18,781 nt of DNA from an uncultured Alphaproteobacteria bacterium (lineage in GTDB: Bacteria; Pseudomonadota; Alphaproteobacteria; Caulobacterales; Parvularculaceae). Position numbers and translations under genes: made by a program. The notes under the pieces are model-generated. The model was given only the letters and a program-made list of their open reading frames with translations. It made no database searches and had not been told where the DNA came from. Shown one piece after another: positions 6,934 through 14,721 of the stretch. The DNA lies in assembly GCA_938003575.1 (NCBI GenBank), contig CALKYG010000111.1, forward strand, positions 1 to 18,781, in the 5' to 3' direction. Positions within the stretch are counted from its first letter, which is position 1; each line of letters starts with the position of its first letter.

Positions 6934-8322
6934 ATGAAACGCCCTCTGAGAAAATCGCTGCTCGCCGCCGCATCCGCCCTCGCCGCCCTCACGGCCGCCG
7001 GCGGGGCCGTCGCATTTTGCGGGTTCTACGTCGCGAAGGCGGACACCAAGCTTTTCAACAAGGCGTCCAAAGTCGCCATCATGCGCGACGGCAACCGCAC
7101 CGTCATAACAATGTCCAATGACTATCAGGGATCGCCAAAAGAGTTTGCGATGGTGGTGCCTGTTCCGGTCGTCCTTGAAGAGGGGCAGATTCACGTAACC
7201 GACAACGCGATCGTCGATCATCTTGACGCCTATACGGCGCCTCGCCTCGTTGAATATTTTGACGAGGATCCATGTCAGCCGGTCGTCTATGAGATGGCGA
7301 GGCCCTCAGCTGCGGCCGCCAGCGACGGCGCAGCCCTGCGCCGCAAAAAGGATTCGCTCGGCGTGACTGTCGAAGCCGAGTACACAGTCGGCGAATATGA
7401 TATCCAGATCCTGTCGGCGAAAGAATCCGGCGGACTTGCGACGTGGCTATTTGAGAACGGATACAGGCTGCCGGAGGGGGCCGAAGCGACGCTCGGCAGC
7501 TACATCAAGCAGGGAACGAAGTTCTTTGTCGCGAAAGTGAACCTCAAGGAGCAGGCGAAAACCGGCCTCAAATATCTCCGTCCGCTGCAGATCGCCTTTG
7601 AATCGCCGAAATTCGCTCTGCCGATCAGGCTCGGCACTGTGAATGCGGCTGGGAAACAGGAATTGTTTATATTCGCGCTCACCCGGAACGGCCGCGTCGA
7701 GACTACGAACTATCGCACCGTGAAACTGCCGACGGGCATGGATGTGCCCGTTTATCTGAAGAACGAGTTCGGCGAGTTCTACAAGGCGATGTTCGCCGAA
7801 CAGGTCGAGCGCGAATCGGAAAACGCGGTCTTTCTCGAGTATGCGTGGGACATGAACTGGTGCGACCCCTGCGCCGCTGATCCGATGACTGCCGATGAGC
7901 TTCGCGAACTCGGCGTTTACTGGCTCGAGGGCGGCGACGGCGGACAGTCGATCACCCGGCGCCGGCCCGTCCCCTCCGGCGGACCGCAGGACGTCTTCGT
8001 CACGCGCCTCCATGTCAGCTATGACGCCGCGCATTTCCCCGAAGACCTGCTGTTCAAGACGACGGGAGAGCGGGAAAACTTCCAGGGCCGCTATGTCCTG
8101 CGCCACCCTTACAAGGGCGACGCCAAATGCGACGCCGCGAAGGATTACCGCGCAAGCCTCCCGCAGCGGTATGAGCGGGAAGCCCAAACGCTCGCCAATC
8201 TCACCGGATGGGATATCGACGACATCCGCGCAAAAATGAAAGACGCGGGGCAGGCGTTCACTTCCCCGCCGAAGGAAAAATGGTGGGAGAAGATCTGGGG
8301 CGACGGCCGCGAAAAGGGCTGA
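6934..8322 (+). CDS. Exported DUF2330 domain protein
   Basis: A 462-residue protein with a clear Sec signal peptide: a basic start (MKRPLRK), a hydrophobic run, then a probable cut after AVA at residue 27. The mature part is a DUF2330 protein, with FCGFYVAKADTKLFN just after the cut and the KEFAMVVPVPVVL strand. It should act in the periplasm or outside. Five cysteines remain in the mature chain, at 29, 114, 310, 313 and 399; 310 and 313 form a C-x2-C (WCDPCAADP). They could form disulfides or bind a metal or cofactor. The C-terminal ~60 residues are charged and end with WWEKIWGDGREKG. AAGGAG sits 9 bases before the ATG. It follows the RnfD-like gene by 22 bases, and pgsA begins 32 bases after it. 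The molecular function of DUF2330 is unknown to me. Confidence 0.85.
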   Translation: MKRPLRKSLLAAASALAALTAAGGAVAFCGFYVAKADTKLFNKASKVAIMRDGNRTVITMSNDYQGSPKEFAMVVPVPVVLEEGQIHVTDNAIVDHLDAYTAPRLVEYFDEDPCQPVVYEMARPSAAAASDGAALRRKKDSLGVTVEAEYTVGEYDIQILSAKESGGLATWLFENGYRLPEGAEATLGSYIKQGTKFFVAKVNLKEQAKTGLKYLRPLQIAFESPKFALPIRLGTVNAAGKQELFIFALTRNGRVETTNYRTVKLPTGMDVPVYLKNEFGEFYKAMFAEQVERESENAVFLEYAWDMNWCDPCAADPMTADELRELGVYWLEGGDGGQSITRRRPVPSGGPQDVFVTRLHVSYDAAHFPEDLLFKTTGERENFQGRYVLRHPYKGDAKCDAAKDYRASLPQRYEREAQTLANLTGWDIDDIRAKMKDAGQAFTSPPKEKWWEKIWGDGREKG

Positions 8323-8354
8323 TGCCCTGCGCCGAACCGGGCTAGGATCGGCGG

Positions 8355-8909
8355 ATGGCCAACATCCTGACCCTTGCCCGCATCCTTCTGATCGTCCCGT
8401 TCGCCGCGATGTTTTTTATCAACGAAGCGTGGGCGCAATCCGCCGCGTTCGTCATTTTTGCGCTCGCCGCCGCGACGGATTTCCTTGATGGACGCCTGGC
8501 GCGGTCGCGGGGAGAGACGTCCGCGCTTGGCGCAGCGCTCGATCCGCTGGCGGACAAATTGCTGATCTCAGCGGCGCTCCTCCTTCTCGTCCGCAACGGC
8601 GTCATCCGCGATTTCGGCGTCATCGCGGCGCTCGCCATTCTCCTTCGCGAGATCCTCATCGGGGGATTGCGTGAGTCCCTCGGGAAATACGGCGAAACGC
8701 TCGCCGTAACCGGGCTCGCCAAAATGAAAACGTCGGCGCAGCTTCTTTCAGTCGGCTTGCTGCTCGCGGCTTCGCCTGCGGGACTGGCCGGCGAACGGCT
8801 GATGCCGATCGCGAGCCTTCTGTTCTGGGCCGCCGCGCTCCTGACGGTTGTAACGGGCGCCGATTATGCATCGAAGGCGGTCAGGCTCTTGCGAAGCCGG
8901 CCCGGCTGA
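8355..8909 (+). CDS. pgsA: CDP-diacylglycerol-glycerol-3-phosphate 3-phosphatidyltransferase
   Basis: A 184-residue membrane enzyme that transfers a phosphatidyl group from CDP-diacylglycerol to glycerol-3-phosphate, the committed step to phosphatidylglycerol and cardiolipin. The complete CDP-alcohol phosphatidyltransferase motif is present: D45-G46-x2-A49-R50-x8-G59-x3-D63-x3-D67. The N-terminus, MANILTLARI, is the usual PgsA start. Four to six hydrophobic segments span the chain. AGGA lies 7 bases before the ATG. It starts 32 bases after the DUF2330 gene and ends 18 bases before the response regulator, so co-transcription is likely. Phosphatidylglycerol is also the donor for Lgt, encoded at 12719. 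Another CDP-alcohol acceptor is possible but less likely. Confidence 0.9.
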   Translation: MANILTLARILLIVPFAAMFFINEAWAQSAAFVIFALAAATDFLDGRLARSRGETSALGAALDPLADKLLISAALLLLVRNGVIRDFGVIAALAILLREILIGGLRESLGKYGETLAVTGLAKMKTSAQLLSVGLLLAASPAGLAGERLMPIASLLFWAAALLTVVTGADYASKAVRLLRSRPG

Positions 8910-8927
8910 CGTCAAAAGGCGCTGGAG

Positions 8928-9620
8928 ATGTCGAATATCGTGGGAGAGCAGGCGCCGCATATTCTCGTCGTTGACGACGACGACAGGATTCGCGCGCTCT
9001 TGAAGCGGTATCTGTCTGAAAACGGGCTGCGCGTGTCGACCGCAAGGAATGCCGCTGAGGCGCGCACCCTGCTCGGCTCCGTCGATTTCGATCTCCTGAT
9101 CATCGACGTCATGATGCCCGGGGTCTCCGGCTTCGACCTCACCGAGAAAGTCCGGGCCGCGTCCAATGTTCCGATTCTGCTGTTGACCGCGCGCGGGCTC
9201 CCCGAGGACAGAATTGAAGGTCTCGAGCGCGGCGCCGACGATTACCTTTCAAAGCCGTTCGAACCCCGTGAGCTCCTCCTGCGGATCGGCGCGCTCCTGC
9301 GCCGTTCCCGTCCTATCGCCCGCGACAGGCAGGTGCTGACATTCGGCGATACGACGTTCGAGCCGGGCCGCGGCGAATTGAGGCGCGCCGGCGAACTGAT
9401 CAAGCTGACCGCCGGCGAGCTCGCTCTCCTGCGCGTTCTTGCTGCAAAGCCGGGCGAGGCGATCTCAAGGCTTGCCCTGGCCGAACTGACGGCGACCCCG
9501 ATGGAGCGTTCAATCGACGTCCAGATCACGCGCATCAGGAAGAAGATCGAAGACGACCCAAAAACGCCGATCTTCCTGCAGACCGTGCGCGGCGTCGGCT
9601 ACATGCTGATCCCTGACTGA
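8928..9620 (+). CDS. OmpR-family response regulator (PetR-like)
   Basis: A 230-residue two-domain DNA-binding response regulator. The receiver domain (about 11-126) has the acidic pocket VVDDDD (14-19), phospho-acceptor Asp60 in LLIIDVMMPG, Thr87 and Lys109. The C-terminal half (about 138-230) is an OmpR winged helix: FGDTTFEPGRGEL, LTAGELALLRVLA, then RSIDVQITRIRKKIEDDP and VRGVGYML. The receiver resembles the PetR regulators of alphaproteobacteria, but no pet operon is adjacent, so I give no symbol. AAGG lies about 8 bases before the ATG and GGAG abuts it. Its TGA shares one base with the ATG of the kinase gene (TGATG), which strongly indicates coupled expression. The target genes cannot be read from the window. 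Confidence 0.94.
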   Translation: MSNIVGEQAPHILVVDDDDRIRALLKRYLSENGLRVSTARNAAEARTLLGSVDFDLLIIDVMMPGVSGFDLTEKVRAASNVPILLLTARGLPEDRIEGLERGADDYLSKPFEPRELLLRIGALLRRSRPIARDRQVLTFGDTTFEPGRGELRRAGELIKLTAGELALLRVLAAKPGEAISRLALAELTATPMERSIDVQITRIRKKIEDDPKTPIFLQTVRGVGYMLIPD

Positions 9621-10924
9621 TGCTCAAGCGATTCATGCCCAAGAGCCTTTACGGCCGCGTCGCGCTGATCGTCATCCTGCCGATATTTCTGATGCAGTCG
9701 GTCATCACCTACGTATTCTTCGACAGGCATTGGGACACCGTCACCGCAAACCAGTCGGCGAATATCGCAGGGCAGATTTCGCTGCTGACGCGTCTGTTCG
9801 AGGAAGCCGGCTCCCCGGAAGAACGCGAACGCATCCAGTCGATCGCGCTTGAAGACCTCGACATTTCCACCCGCTTTGAGTCCGGGAATTCGATCCCTGC
9901 CCGCAACAAGCTCTCGCCGTTCAATCTCTACAACAAGACTTTGCATCGCCAGCTTGCCGAAGAGCTCAATCGTCCGTTCTGGTTCGACACCAAAAGCTGG
10001 CCGTTTTATGTTGAGATCCGTGTTCAGCTGGCCGACGGCGCGCTCGTCTTTCTGCCGTTCCGCGACCGCGTCTTTGCGACGACGGGCCCGGTTTTCGTTT
10101 TCTGGCTGATCGGCACGTCGCTCCTCCTCGGGTCAATCGCCATCGTGTTCCTGCGCAATCAAGTGCGCTCGATCCTGCGCCTCGCCGCAGCCGCCGAAGC
10201 CTTCGGCCGCGGCCGCGACATGCCGGGCTTTCGCCCGTCCGGCGCGACTGAAGTGCGCCGCGCCGGCCGCGCGTTCATCGCCATGCGCGAGAGGATCAAG
10301 AGGCACCTCGATCAGCGAACGACCATGCTCGCCGGCGTCAGTCACGATCTCAGAACGCCGCTGACGCGCATGAAGCTTGCGCTTGCGATGCTGCCTGACA
10401 ATGCGGACGCAGAGGAGCTTCGGCGCGATGTCGCGGAAATGGAGAAGATGATTGAGGCTTATCTCGAGTTCGCCTCTGACATATCGTCGACTGGAGAGCC
10501 GGAGCAGTTCGATATCAGCGACCTTGTGCGCGAGATTGCGGAAGACGCTGGCGGCGACGGCCGCCTTCAAATCGGCAATTTGCCGGCGCTTGCTTTTGAG
10601 GGGCGGCGGGCGCCCCTGAAACGCGCGATCGCCAATCTCGTCGGCAACAGCCTCAAATACGCTGACAAGGCGGCGATCAGCGTAGGGCGGCGCGGAGCCT
10701 TCATCGAGGTCGTTATCGACGATGACGGCCCCGGCATTCCCGAGGAAAGGCGACGTGATGTGTTCAAACCCTTTTTCCGGCTCGATGAAGCTCGCTCGCA
10801 TCAGGAGGGCGTCGGGCTTGGGCTTTCAATCGTCCGCGAAGTTGCGCGCAGCCACGGCGGCGATGTCGTTCTCGACGAATCGCCGATGGGCGGTCTGCGT
10901 GCGACGTTGAAATTGCCCGGCTGA
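9620..10924 (+). CDS. EnvZ-like sensor histidine kinase
   Basis: A 434-residue inner-membrane kinase that should phosphorylate the regulator encoded just before it. Transmembrane helices lie at about 13-33 and 156-178. They flank a periplasmic sensor region of about 120 residues with no recognised ligand motif. Next come a HAMP linker (about 180-230), a HisKA dimerisation domain with His242 in AGVSHDLRTPLTRMKLAL, and an HATPase domain. The latter has an N box (LKRAIANLVGNSLKYA), a G1 box (DDDGPGIPEE), an F box (FKPFFRLDEAR) and a G2 box (GVGLGLSIVREVA). All catalytic elements look intact. The layout is that of EnvZ, and the signal is unknown. It ends one base before the convergent proC stop, beside a short GTCA tandem repeat. 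Confidence 0.94.
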   Translation: MLKRFMPKSLYGRVALIVILPIFLMQSVITYVFFDRHWDTVTANQSANIAGQISLLTRLFEEAGSPEERERIQSIALEDLDISTRFESGNSIPARNKLSPFNLYNKTLHRQLAEELNRPFWFDTKSWPFYVEIRVQLADGALVFLPFRDRVFATTGPVFVFWLIGTSLLLGSIAIVFLRNQVRSILRLAAAAEAFGRGRDMPGFRPSGATEVRRAGRAFIAMRERIKRHLDQRTTMLAGVSHDLRTPLTRMKLALAMLPDNADAEELRRDVAEMEKMIEAYLEFASDISSTGEPEQFDISDLVREIAEDAGGDGRLQIGNLPALAFEGRRAPLKRAIANLVGNSLKYADKAAISVGRRGAFIEVVIDDDGPGIPEERRRDVFKPFFRLDEARSHQEGVGLGLSIVREVARSHGGDVVLDESPMGGLRATLKLPG

Positions 10925-10937
10925 GTCAGTCAGTCAG
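10925..10937. repeat. Short tetranucleotide repeat, three copies of GTCA
   Basis: GTCAGTCAGTCAG fills the one base between the kinase and proC stops and the last codons of proC. On the minus strand it supplies proC's TGA stop, with further TGA triplets in other frames. Three copies is too few to predict slippage. Confidence 0.55.
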
Positions 10938-11741
10938 CTGCGCGGCTCGCTTTCTGGCCGCTTCGACCGCCTTCAAGATGGCAGTGCGGATAATTCTGTC
11001 GTCTCCGTCGAGAATCGCCAGCGCCGCTTCGGTCGTGCCGCCGGGCGACGTTACCGCTTTGCGCATTTCGACGAGCGTCCGGCGATCCTGCGCCGCAAAT
11101 GCGCCGGCGCCCTCAAGCGTTGCGCGCGCCAGCTTTTCAGCGATTTCGCGCGAAAGGCCGGCGTTCCGCGCGGCTTCCGCGAGCGCCTCGCCGAGCAGGA
11201 AAAAATACGCCGGACCGCTCCCCGAGACGGCGGTCACAACGTCGATTGCACGCTCACTTTCAACCCAGGCCGTTTCGCCGACAGCGATCATCAATGCATT
11301 TGCAGCGGCGCGATCATCGTCGCTGACGTCAGGCGGCGCGTAAAGTCCGGTGACGCCTGCGCCGGCCGCCGCCGGGAGGTTGGGCATCGCGCGGATAATC
11401 GAACGAGCCGCAGGCAACAATTCCGAAATCGACGCAATGCTTTTCCCGGCCATCACCGAAATTGTCGGCGCCGCAGCCGCCAGTTTTTCAAATGGCGGGA
11501 CCGCTTCCGCCGCCGTCTGAGGCTTCACGGCGATCAGGACCGCATCGAATTTGCGGCCTGCGATCGCCGGATTGACCGCAAGCCCATGGTCTTCGGCAAG
11601 GCTCGCCGCGACGGGCGACGGCGACGGATCGAAAACCGCCGAACGCGGGATATCGATGACTGCCTTTTCAATCCAGCCGCGAAGCAACGCCGCGCCCATC
11701 GAGCCGGCGCCGATCAGAGCGACAGAGATCAATCTTGCCAT
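10926..11741 (-). CDS. proC: Pyrroline-5-carboxylate reductase
   Basis: ProC reduces pyrroline-5-carboxylate to proline with NAD(P)H, the last step of proline synthesis. The 271-residue length is typical. The N-terminal Rossmann motif is ALIGAGSMGAALL (GAGSMG at 11-16), followed by AVKPQ. The signature segments of the C-terminal dimerisation domain are AVSGSGPAYFFLLGEALAEA and VTSPGGTTEAAL. The ATG at 11739-11741 begins directly before the Rossmann strand. It is the last gene of a minus-strand set, 39 bases after the YbjN-domain gene, and is probably co-transcribed with it and ubiK. It converges with the histidine kinase gene with a one-base gap. Confidence 0.96.
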   Translation of the reverse strand: MARLISVALIGAGSMGAALLRGWIEKAVIDIPRSAVFDPSPSPVAASLAEDHGLAVNPAIAGRKFDAVLIAVKPQTAAEAVPPFEKLAAAAPTISVMAGKSIASISELLPAARSIIRAMPNLPAAAGAGVTGLYAPPDVSDDDRAAANALMIAVGETAWVESERAIDVVTAVSGSGPAYFFLLGEALAEAARNAGLSREIAEKLARATLEGAGAFAAQDRRTLVEMRKAVTSPGGTTEAALAILDGDDRIIRTAILKAVEAARKRAAQLTD

Positions 11742-11780
11742 TTCTCGAATCTAGCGAACGACGCCCCCCGCGTCGATGCG

Positions 11781-12284
11781 TCAGGCGTTGCCGGCCGTCT
11801 CGAACAAGGAGGCGTCGAGCGCTTCTTCAGGCGTCTTGCCTCCCCAGATCAGAAAATTGAATGCGGGAAGGAAGCGGTCAATCGCCTCTCTGGCGCCCTT
11901 GATCAGGCATTCAGCCTGAACCCGGTCAAGCGCGCCGCTCGCCGGCAGGACGGCGGCGTTGCGGAAGACAATCGAGTTATCATCCGACCACAAATCGAAG
12001 TGACCGATCCAGAGCCGCTCATTCACCATGGCGACAAGACGTGCGACTTCATTGAGACGCCCTTTGGGCGCCTTGAGGTCCAGAGGCGCGCCCATTTGCA
12101 GTGTTGAAAGCTCCGGCCGCCAGGTGAACCAGAACCCCGCGTCCCGCCACATGCCGGGTATCGCAACGTGAAGTTCGTCCTGTTCGACGCGCTCGACGCT
12201 GAGCGCCATGTCGTCTGCGACCGATTCCAGCGCTTCAAGCGGGTCGGCCTCCGGTGTCGGCGCTTTCAGGAGTTCGATCGACAT
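11781..12284 (-). CDS. YbjN domain-containing protein
   Basis: A 167-residue soluble protein of the YbjN family, a fold related to type III secretion chaperones and of unclear function; in E. coli YbjN is linked to stress and motility regulation. Family features are the N-terminal acidic helix (DPLEALESVADD), the strand pair GFWFTWRPELSTLQMGAPLDL, the helix RLNEVARLVAMVNERLWIGHF-like segment and the strand after it (FDLWSDDNSIVFRN). Its C-terminus, GGKTPEEALDASLFETAG, resembles other alphaproteobacterial members. The frame stays open another 62 codons upstream, but that part is arginine/serine-rich and unlike the family. ATG at 12282-12284 (MSIELLKAP) with GGAG four bases before it is the better start. 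It sits between ubiK and proC on the minus strand, an arrangement I associate with alphaproteobacteria. Confidence 0.85.
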   Translation of the reverse strand: MSIELLKAPTPEADPLEALESVADDMALSVERVEQDELHVAIPGMWRDAGFWFTWRPELSTLQMGAPLDLKAPKGRLNEVARLVAMVNERLWIGHFDLWSDDNSIVFRNAAVLPASGALDRVQAECLIKGAREAIDRFLPAFNFLIWGGKTPEEALDASLFETAGNA

Positions 12285-12363
12285 AAGGCTCCGAGCAAGT
12301 TTGCTGAGAGCCGATAGCGCTGCGATTCCCGTGGAGCGGCAATGATTCGCCCCTGTGGAAATC

Positions 12364-12618
12364 CTAACTCGTTTTGCCCAACTTTGCTTCAAGTTCGGCG
12401 ATCCGACCCGCCAGGCGCTCATTCTCGGCGCGCGCCACGATCGCCATTTCGCGCACGGCCTCGAATTCATCGCGGGTCACGAGATCCATGTCCGACAGGA
12501 GTCGCTGCAATTGGCCGCGCGCGACGGTTTCCGCTTCACGGCGCACGCCGTCCACAGCGCCGGCGGCTTCGGACATAAGCTTGGCGATTTCATCGAAAAT
12601 CGGGCTCTGGGTCTGCAT
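12364..12618 (-). CDS. ubiK: Accessory factor UbiK/BMFP family protein
   Basis: An 84-residue protein of the BMFP (YqiC/UbiK) family. UbiK is an accessory factor for aerobic ubiquinone synthesis in proteobacteria and binds lipids; some relatives are described as membrane-fusion proteins. The N-terminal part (SPIFDEIAKLMSEAAGAVDG) is an amphipathic helix. The C-terminal part, from about residue 46 (LVTRDEFEAVREMA), is a coiled coil ending in ERLAGRIAELEAKL, as expected. AAGGAG sits 6 bases before the ATG, a strong ribosome site. It is divergent from lgt across 100 bases and upstream of the YbjN-like gene and proC. The symbol is assigned by family, as the role has not been tested in most alphaproteobacteria. 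Confidence 0.85.
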   Translation of the reverse strand: MQTQSPIFDEIAKLMSEAAGAVDGVRREAETVARGQLQRLLSDMDLVTRDEFEAVREMAIVARAENERLAGRIAELEAKLGKTS

Positions 12619-12718
12619 GGGCGGCTCCTTCTTTTTTCTAGATAGTCAATCGCGAGCCCAAAGGCGACAGCGGCGAAAAAGCGCGCTAGGAAACCGGAGC
12701 CGCCGATTCTGAGTCCGG
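12619..12718. promoter_or_regulatory. ubiK/lgt divergent region with two GANTC sites
   Basis: These 100 bases separate the divergent ubiK and lgt starts and should contain both promoters. Two GANTC sites, GATTC (12705-12709) and GAGTC (12711-12715), lie one base apart and end 3 bases before the lgt ATG. In many alphaproteobacteria CcrM methylates GANTC and its state can affect promoters. Whether these two sites do so is inference. No clear -35/-10 pair was found. Confidence 0.4.
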
Positions 12719-13609
12719 ATGACCGTTCCCTACCCCGCCATCGATCCGATCGCAGTCCATCTCGGGCCGCTGCCGATCCGCTGGTATTCGCTCGCCTATA
12801 TCGCCGGGATCGGCGTCGGCTGGTGGTACGCCCTTTCGCTGATCAGGAAGCCGGCCCTGTGGCCGGCGGCCGGCGCGCCCGTCAATAAAACTCAACTCGA
12901 TGATGTGATTTTCTGGGTCGCCATCGGCGTCATGGCCGGCGGGAGACTGGGTTATGTGCTTTTCTATGAGCCTTCGCTCCTGATCGGCGCATGGGAGCCG
13001 CTCGGCGCCGGAATGAGCGACGGGCTGGTCAAGACGCTCATCGGCTGGCTTCCGATCCCCCCTTTCCTGATGCTGTGGAAGGGCGGCATGTCTTTCCACG
13101 GCGGCATCCTCGGCGTCGCCGCCGCCGGCCTCTGGTATGCCCGGCGGTTCAAGGTGAACGCCCTTTCGCTAGGGGACATGTTCGCCTGCGCAGCGCCGAT
13201 CGGCCTATTCTTCGGGCGCCTCGCCAATTTTGTGAACGGGGAACTTTACGGCCGGCCCTGGGACGGCAAATGGGCGATGGTGTTTCCGGGAGACCCCTAC
13301 GGCCTGCCGCGGCACCCGAGCCAGCTCTACGAGGCCGCGCTCGAAGGAGCGGCGCTGTTCGCGGTGATTGCCCTGCTGACCCGGAAATTCGGATTGCTCC
13401 GGCGCCCCGGCGCCGCGATGGGCGTCTTTCTGGCCGGGTATGCGCTGGCTCGAATCATCGTTGAGAATTTCCGCGAACCCGATGCTTTTCTGCCGAATTT
13501 TCCCCTCGGCCTCACAATGGGCATGATGTTGTCAGCGCCCATGCTGGCGCTCGGCGCCTGGCTGATCTGGCGTGCTTTCCGCAAAGGCGCGCCCGCCGGA
13601 CCGGCATGA
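12719..13609 (+). CDS. lgt: Prolipoprotein diacylglyceryl transferase
   Basis: Lgt moves a diacylglyceryl group from phosphatidylglycerol to the lipobox cysteine of prolipoproteins, the first step of bacterial lipoprotein maturation, in the inner membrane. The 296-residue chain has about seven hydrophobic segments. It carries the family motifs: IRWYSLAYIAGI (20-31), MSFHGGILGV with the conserved His (HGG at 127-129), the Lgt signature GRLANFVNGELYGRP (166-180) with the essential Arg and Asn, and RHPSQLYEA (198-206). ATG 12719 precedes the usual IDPIAVHLGPLPIRW start; the ribosome site is weak. Its TGA overlaps the next gene's ATG as ATGA, so lgt and the methyltransferase gene are translationally coupled. 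Confidence 0.97.
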   Translation: MTVPYPAIDPIAVHLGPLPIRWYSLAYIAGIGVGWWYALSLIRKPALWPAAGAPVNKTQLDDVIFWVAIGVMAGGRLGYVLFYEPSLLIGAWEPLGAGMSDGLVKTLIGWLPIPPFLMLWKGGMSFHGGILGVAAAGLWYARRFKVNALSLGDMFACAAPIGLFFGRLANFVNGELYGRPWDGKWAMVFPGDPYGLPRHPSQLYEAALEGAALFAVIALLTRKFGLLRRPGAAMGVFLAGYALARIIVENFREPDAFLPNFPLGLTMGMMLSAPMLALGAWLIWRAFRKGAPAGPA

Positions 13610-14721
13610 ACGGGAACGCGCCGGCGCCGGAAACGACCCCGCTTGAAGAGCGCCTGATCGCGCTTATCAAGTCGCGCGGACCGATCACGGTCGCGGACTA
13701 TATGGAGGATGCGCTCCTCCACCCGCACGACGGCTACTACACCTCTCAAACGCCGATCGGCGCCAAAGGCGACTTCACGACGTCGCCGGAAATCAGCCAG
13801 ATTTTCGGCGAGCTCATCGGCCTCTGGCTCGTTCAATCCTGGATCGACATGGGTACGCCCGAAGCCTTCAACCTCGTTGAACTCGGTCCGGGCCGCGGCG
13901 TGCTGATGCAGGACATCCTTCGCGCAGCGAAACTCCGTCCGGCCTTTCTCGACGCCGCCCATGTCTGGCTGGTCGAAACGAGCGGGCGGCTTCGCCATGA
14001 GCAGCAGCGCCGCCTTCGGGACGCCGGAATAGCCACGGACTGGGCCGACGCCTTCAGCGACATTCCACAAGCGCCCACGCTTGTCGTCGCCAATGAGTTC
14101 TTTGACTGCCTGCCGGTGCGGCAGTTCGTGCGTTCAGGTTCCGGTTGGCGCGAGCGCATGGTCGGCGTCAACGGGACCGGGACGGCGCTCGACTTTACGC
14201 TTTGCAAGACGCCGCCCCTTCCGACAACGCCGCTGCCGGATCCGGATGCGGTCGACGAAGGCGCGATATTCGAAATCAATGAGAATGCAGAAGCGATGAC
14301 GGACGAGATTGCTCGCACGCTCGTCCAGCATGGCGGCCGCGCGCTCATCATTGATTACGGCCATCTGCACGGCGGCGCGGGCGATACGCTTCAGTCCGTT
14401 CGCGGCCACGCCTATTGGCCGGCGCTTTCATCGCCCGGCCGCGCGGACATCACGGCGCATGTCAACTTCGAGCGCCTCGCGCGCGCGGCTTTCGCCGCCG
14501 GCGCCGCCGCGCATGGTCCGATTTCGCAGGGCGCGTTTCTCGACCGGCTCGGGCTCGCGATGCGGCTTGAACGCCTTTCCGCCGGCAAAACGCCCGAAGA
14601 AGCGGCGGACCTTTTCGCCGGCGCGCATCGGATATCATCGCCGGCGCAGATGGGCGAACTGTTCAAGGTCCTCTGCATAAGCGCGCCGGGTCTTGCCGAT
14701 CCTGAAGGGTTTCGCCGGTGA
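13606..14721 (+). CDS. MidA/NDUFAF7-family SAM-dependent methyltransferase
   Basis: A 371-residue class I methyltransferase of the MidA/NDUFAF7 family (COG1565). The mitochondrial member NDUFAF7 dimethylates an arginine of complex I subunit NDUFS2 during assembly. Bacterial members probably act on the matching NuoD subunit, though this is less well shown. Family hallmarks are visible: ITVADYMEDALLHPHDGYYT (27-46), GDFTTSPEISQIFGE (55-69), the SAM-binding VELGPGRGVLMQDIL (91-105), then VVANEFFDCLPVRQF, ALIIDYGH and the late ADITAHVNF segment. It starts in the ATGA overlap with lgt and ends in a GTGA overlap with pgeF. This lgt-methyltransferase-pgeF order is one I associate with alphaproteobacteria. 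Confidence 0.93.
   Translation: MNGNAPAPETTPLEERLIALIKSRGPITVADYMEDALLHPHDGYYTSQTPIGAKGDFTTSPEISQIFGELIGLWLVQSWIDMGTPEAFNLVELGPGRGVLMQDILRAAKLRPAFLDAAHVWLVETSGRLRHEQQRRLRDAGIATDWADAFSDIPQAPTLVVANEFFDCLPVRQFVRSGSGWRERMVGVNGTGTALDFTLCKTPPLPTTPLPDPDAVDEGAIFEINENAEAMTDEIARTLVQHGGRALIIDYGHLHGGAGDTLQSVRGHAYWPALSSPGRADITAHVNFERLARAAFAAGAAAHGPISQGAFLDRLGLAMRLERLSAGKTPEEAADLFAGAHRISSPAQMGELFKVLCISAPGLADPEGFRR

Noticed and set aside
10925..10937. Phase-variable repeat at the end of proC
   Set aside because: There are only three copies of a 4-base unit, at the very end of a housekeeping gene; slippage would barely change the protein.
12285..12470. A 62-codon N-terminal extension of the YbjN-domain gene
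   Set aside because: The extension is arginine/serine-rich, overlaps the ubiK gene in another frame and resembles nothing. The ATG at 12284 has its own GGAG and fits the family start.
13327..14070. A 247-codon minus-strand frame across the end of lgt and start of the methyltransferase gene
   Set aside because: Both plus-strand genes are intact and conserved here; the minus frame has no family features or ribosome site.
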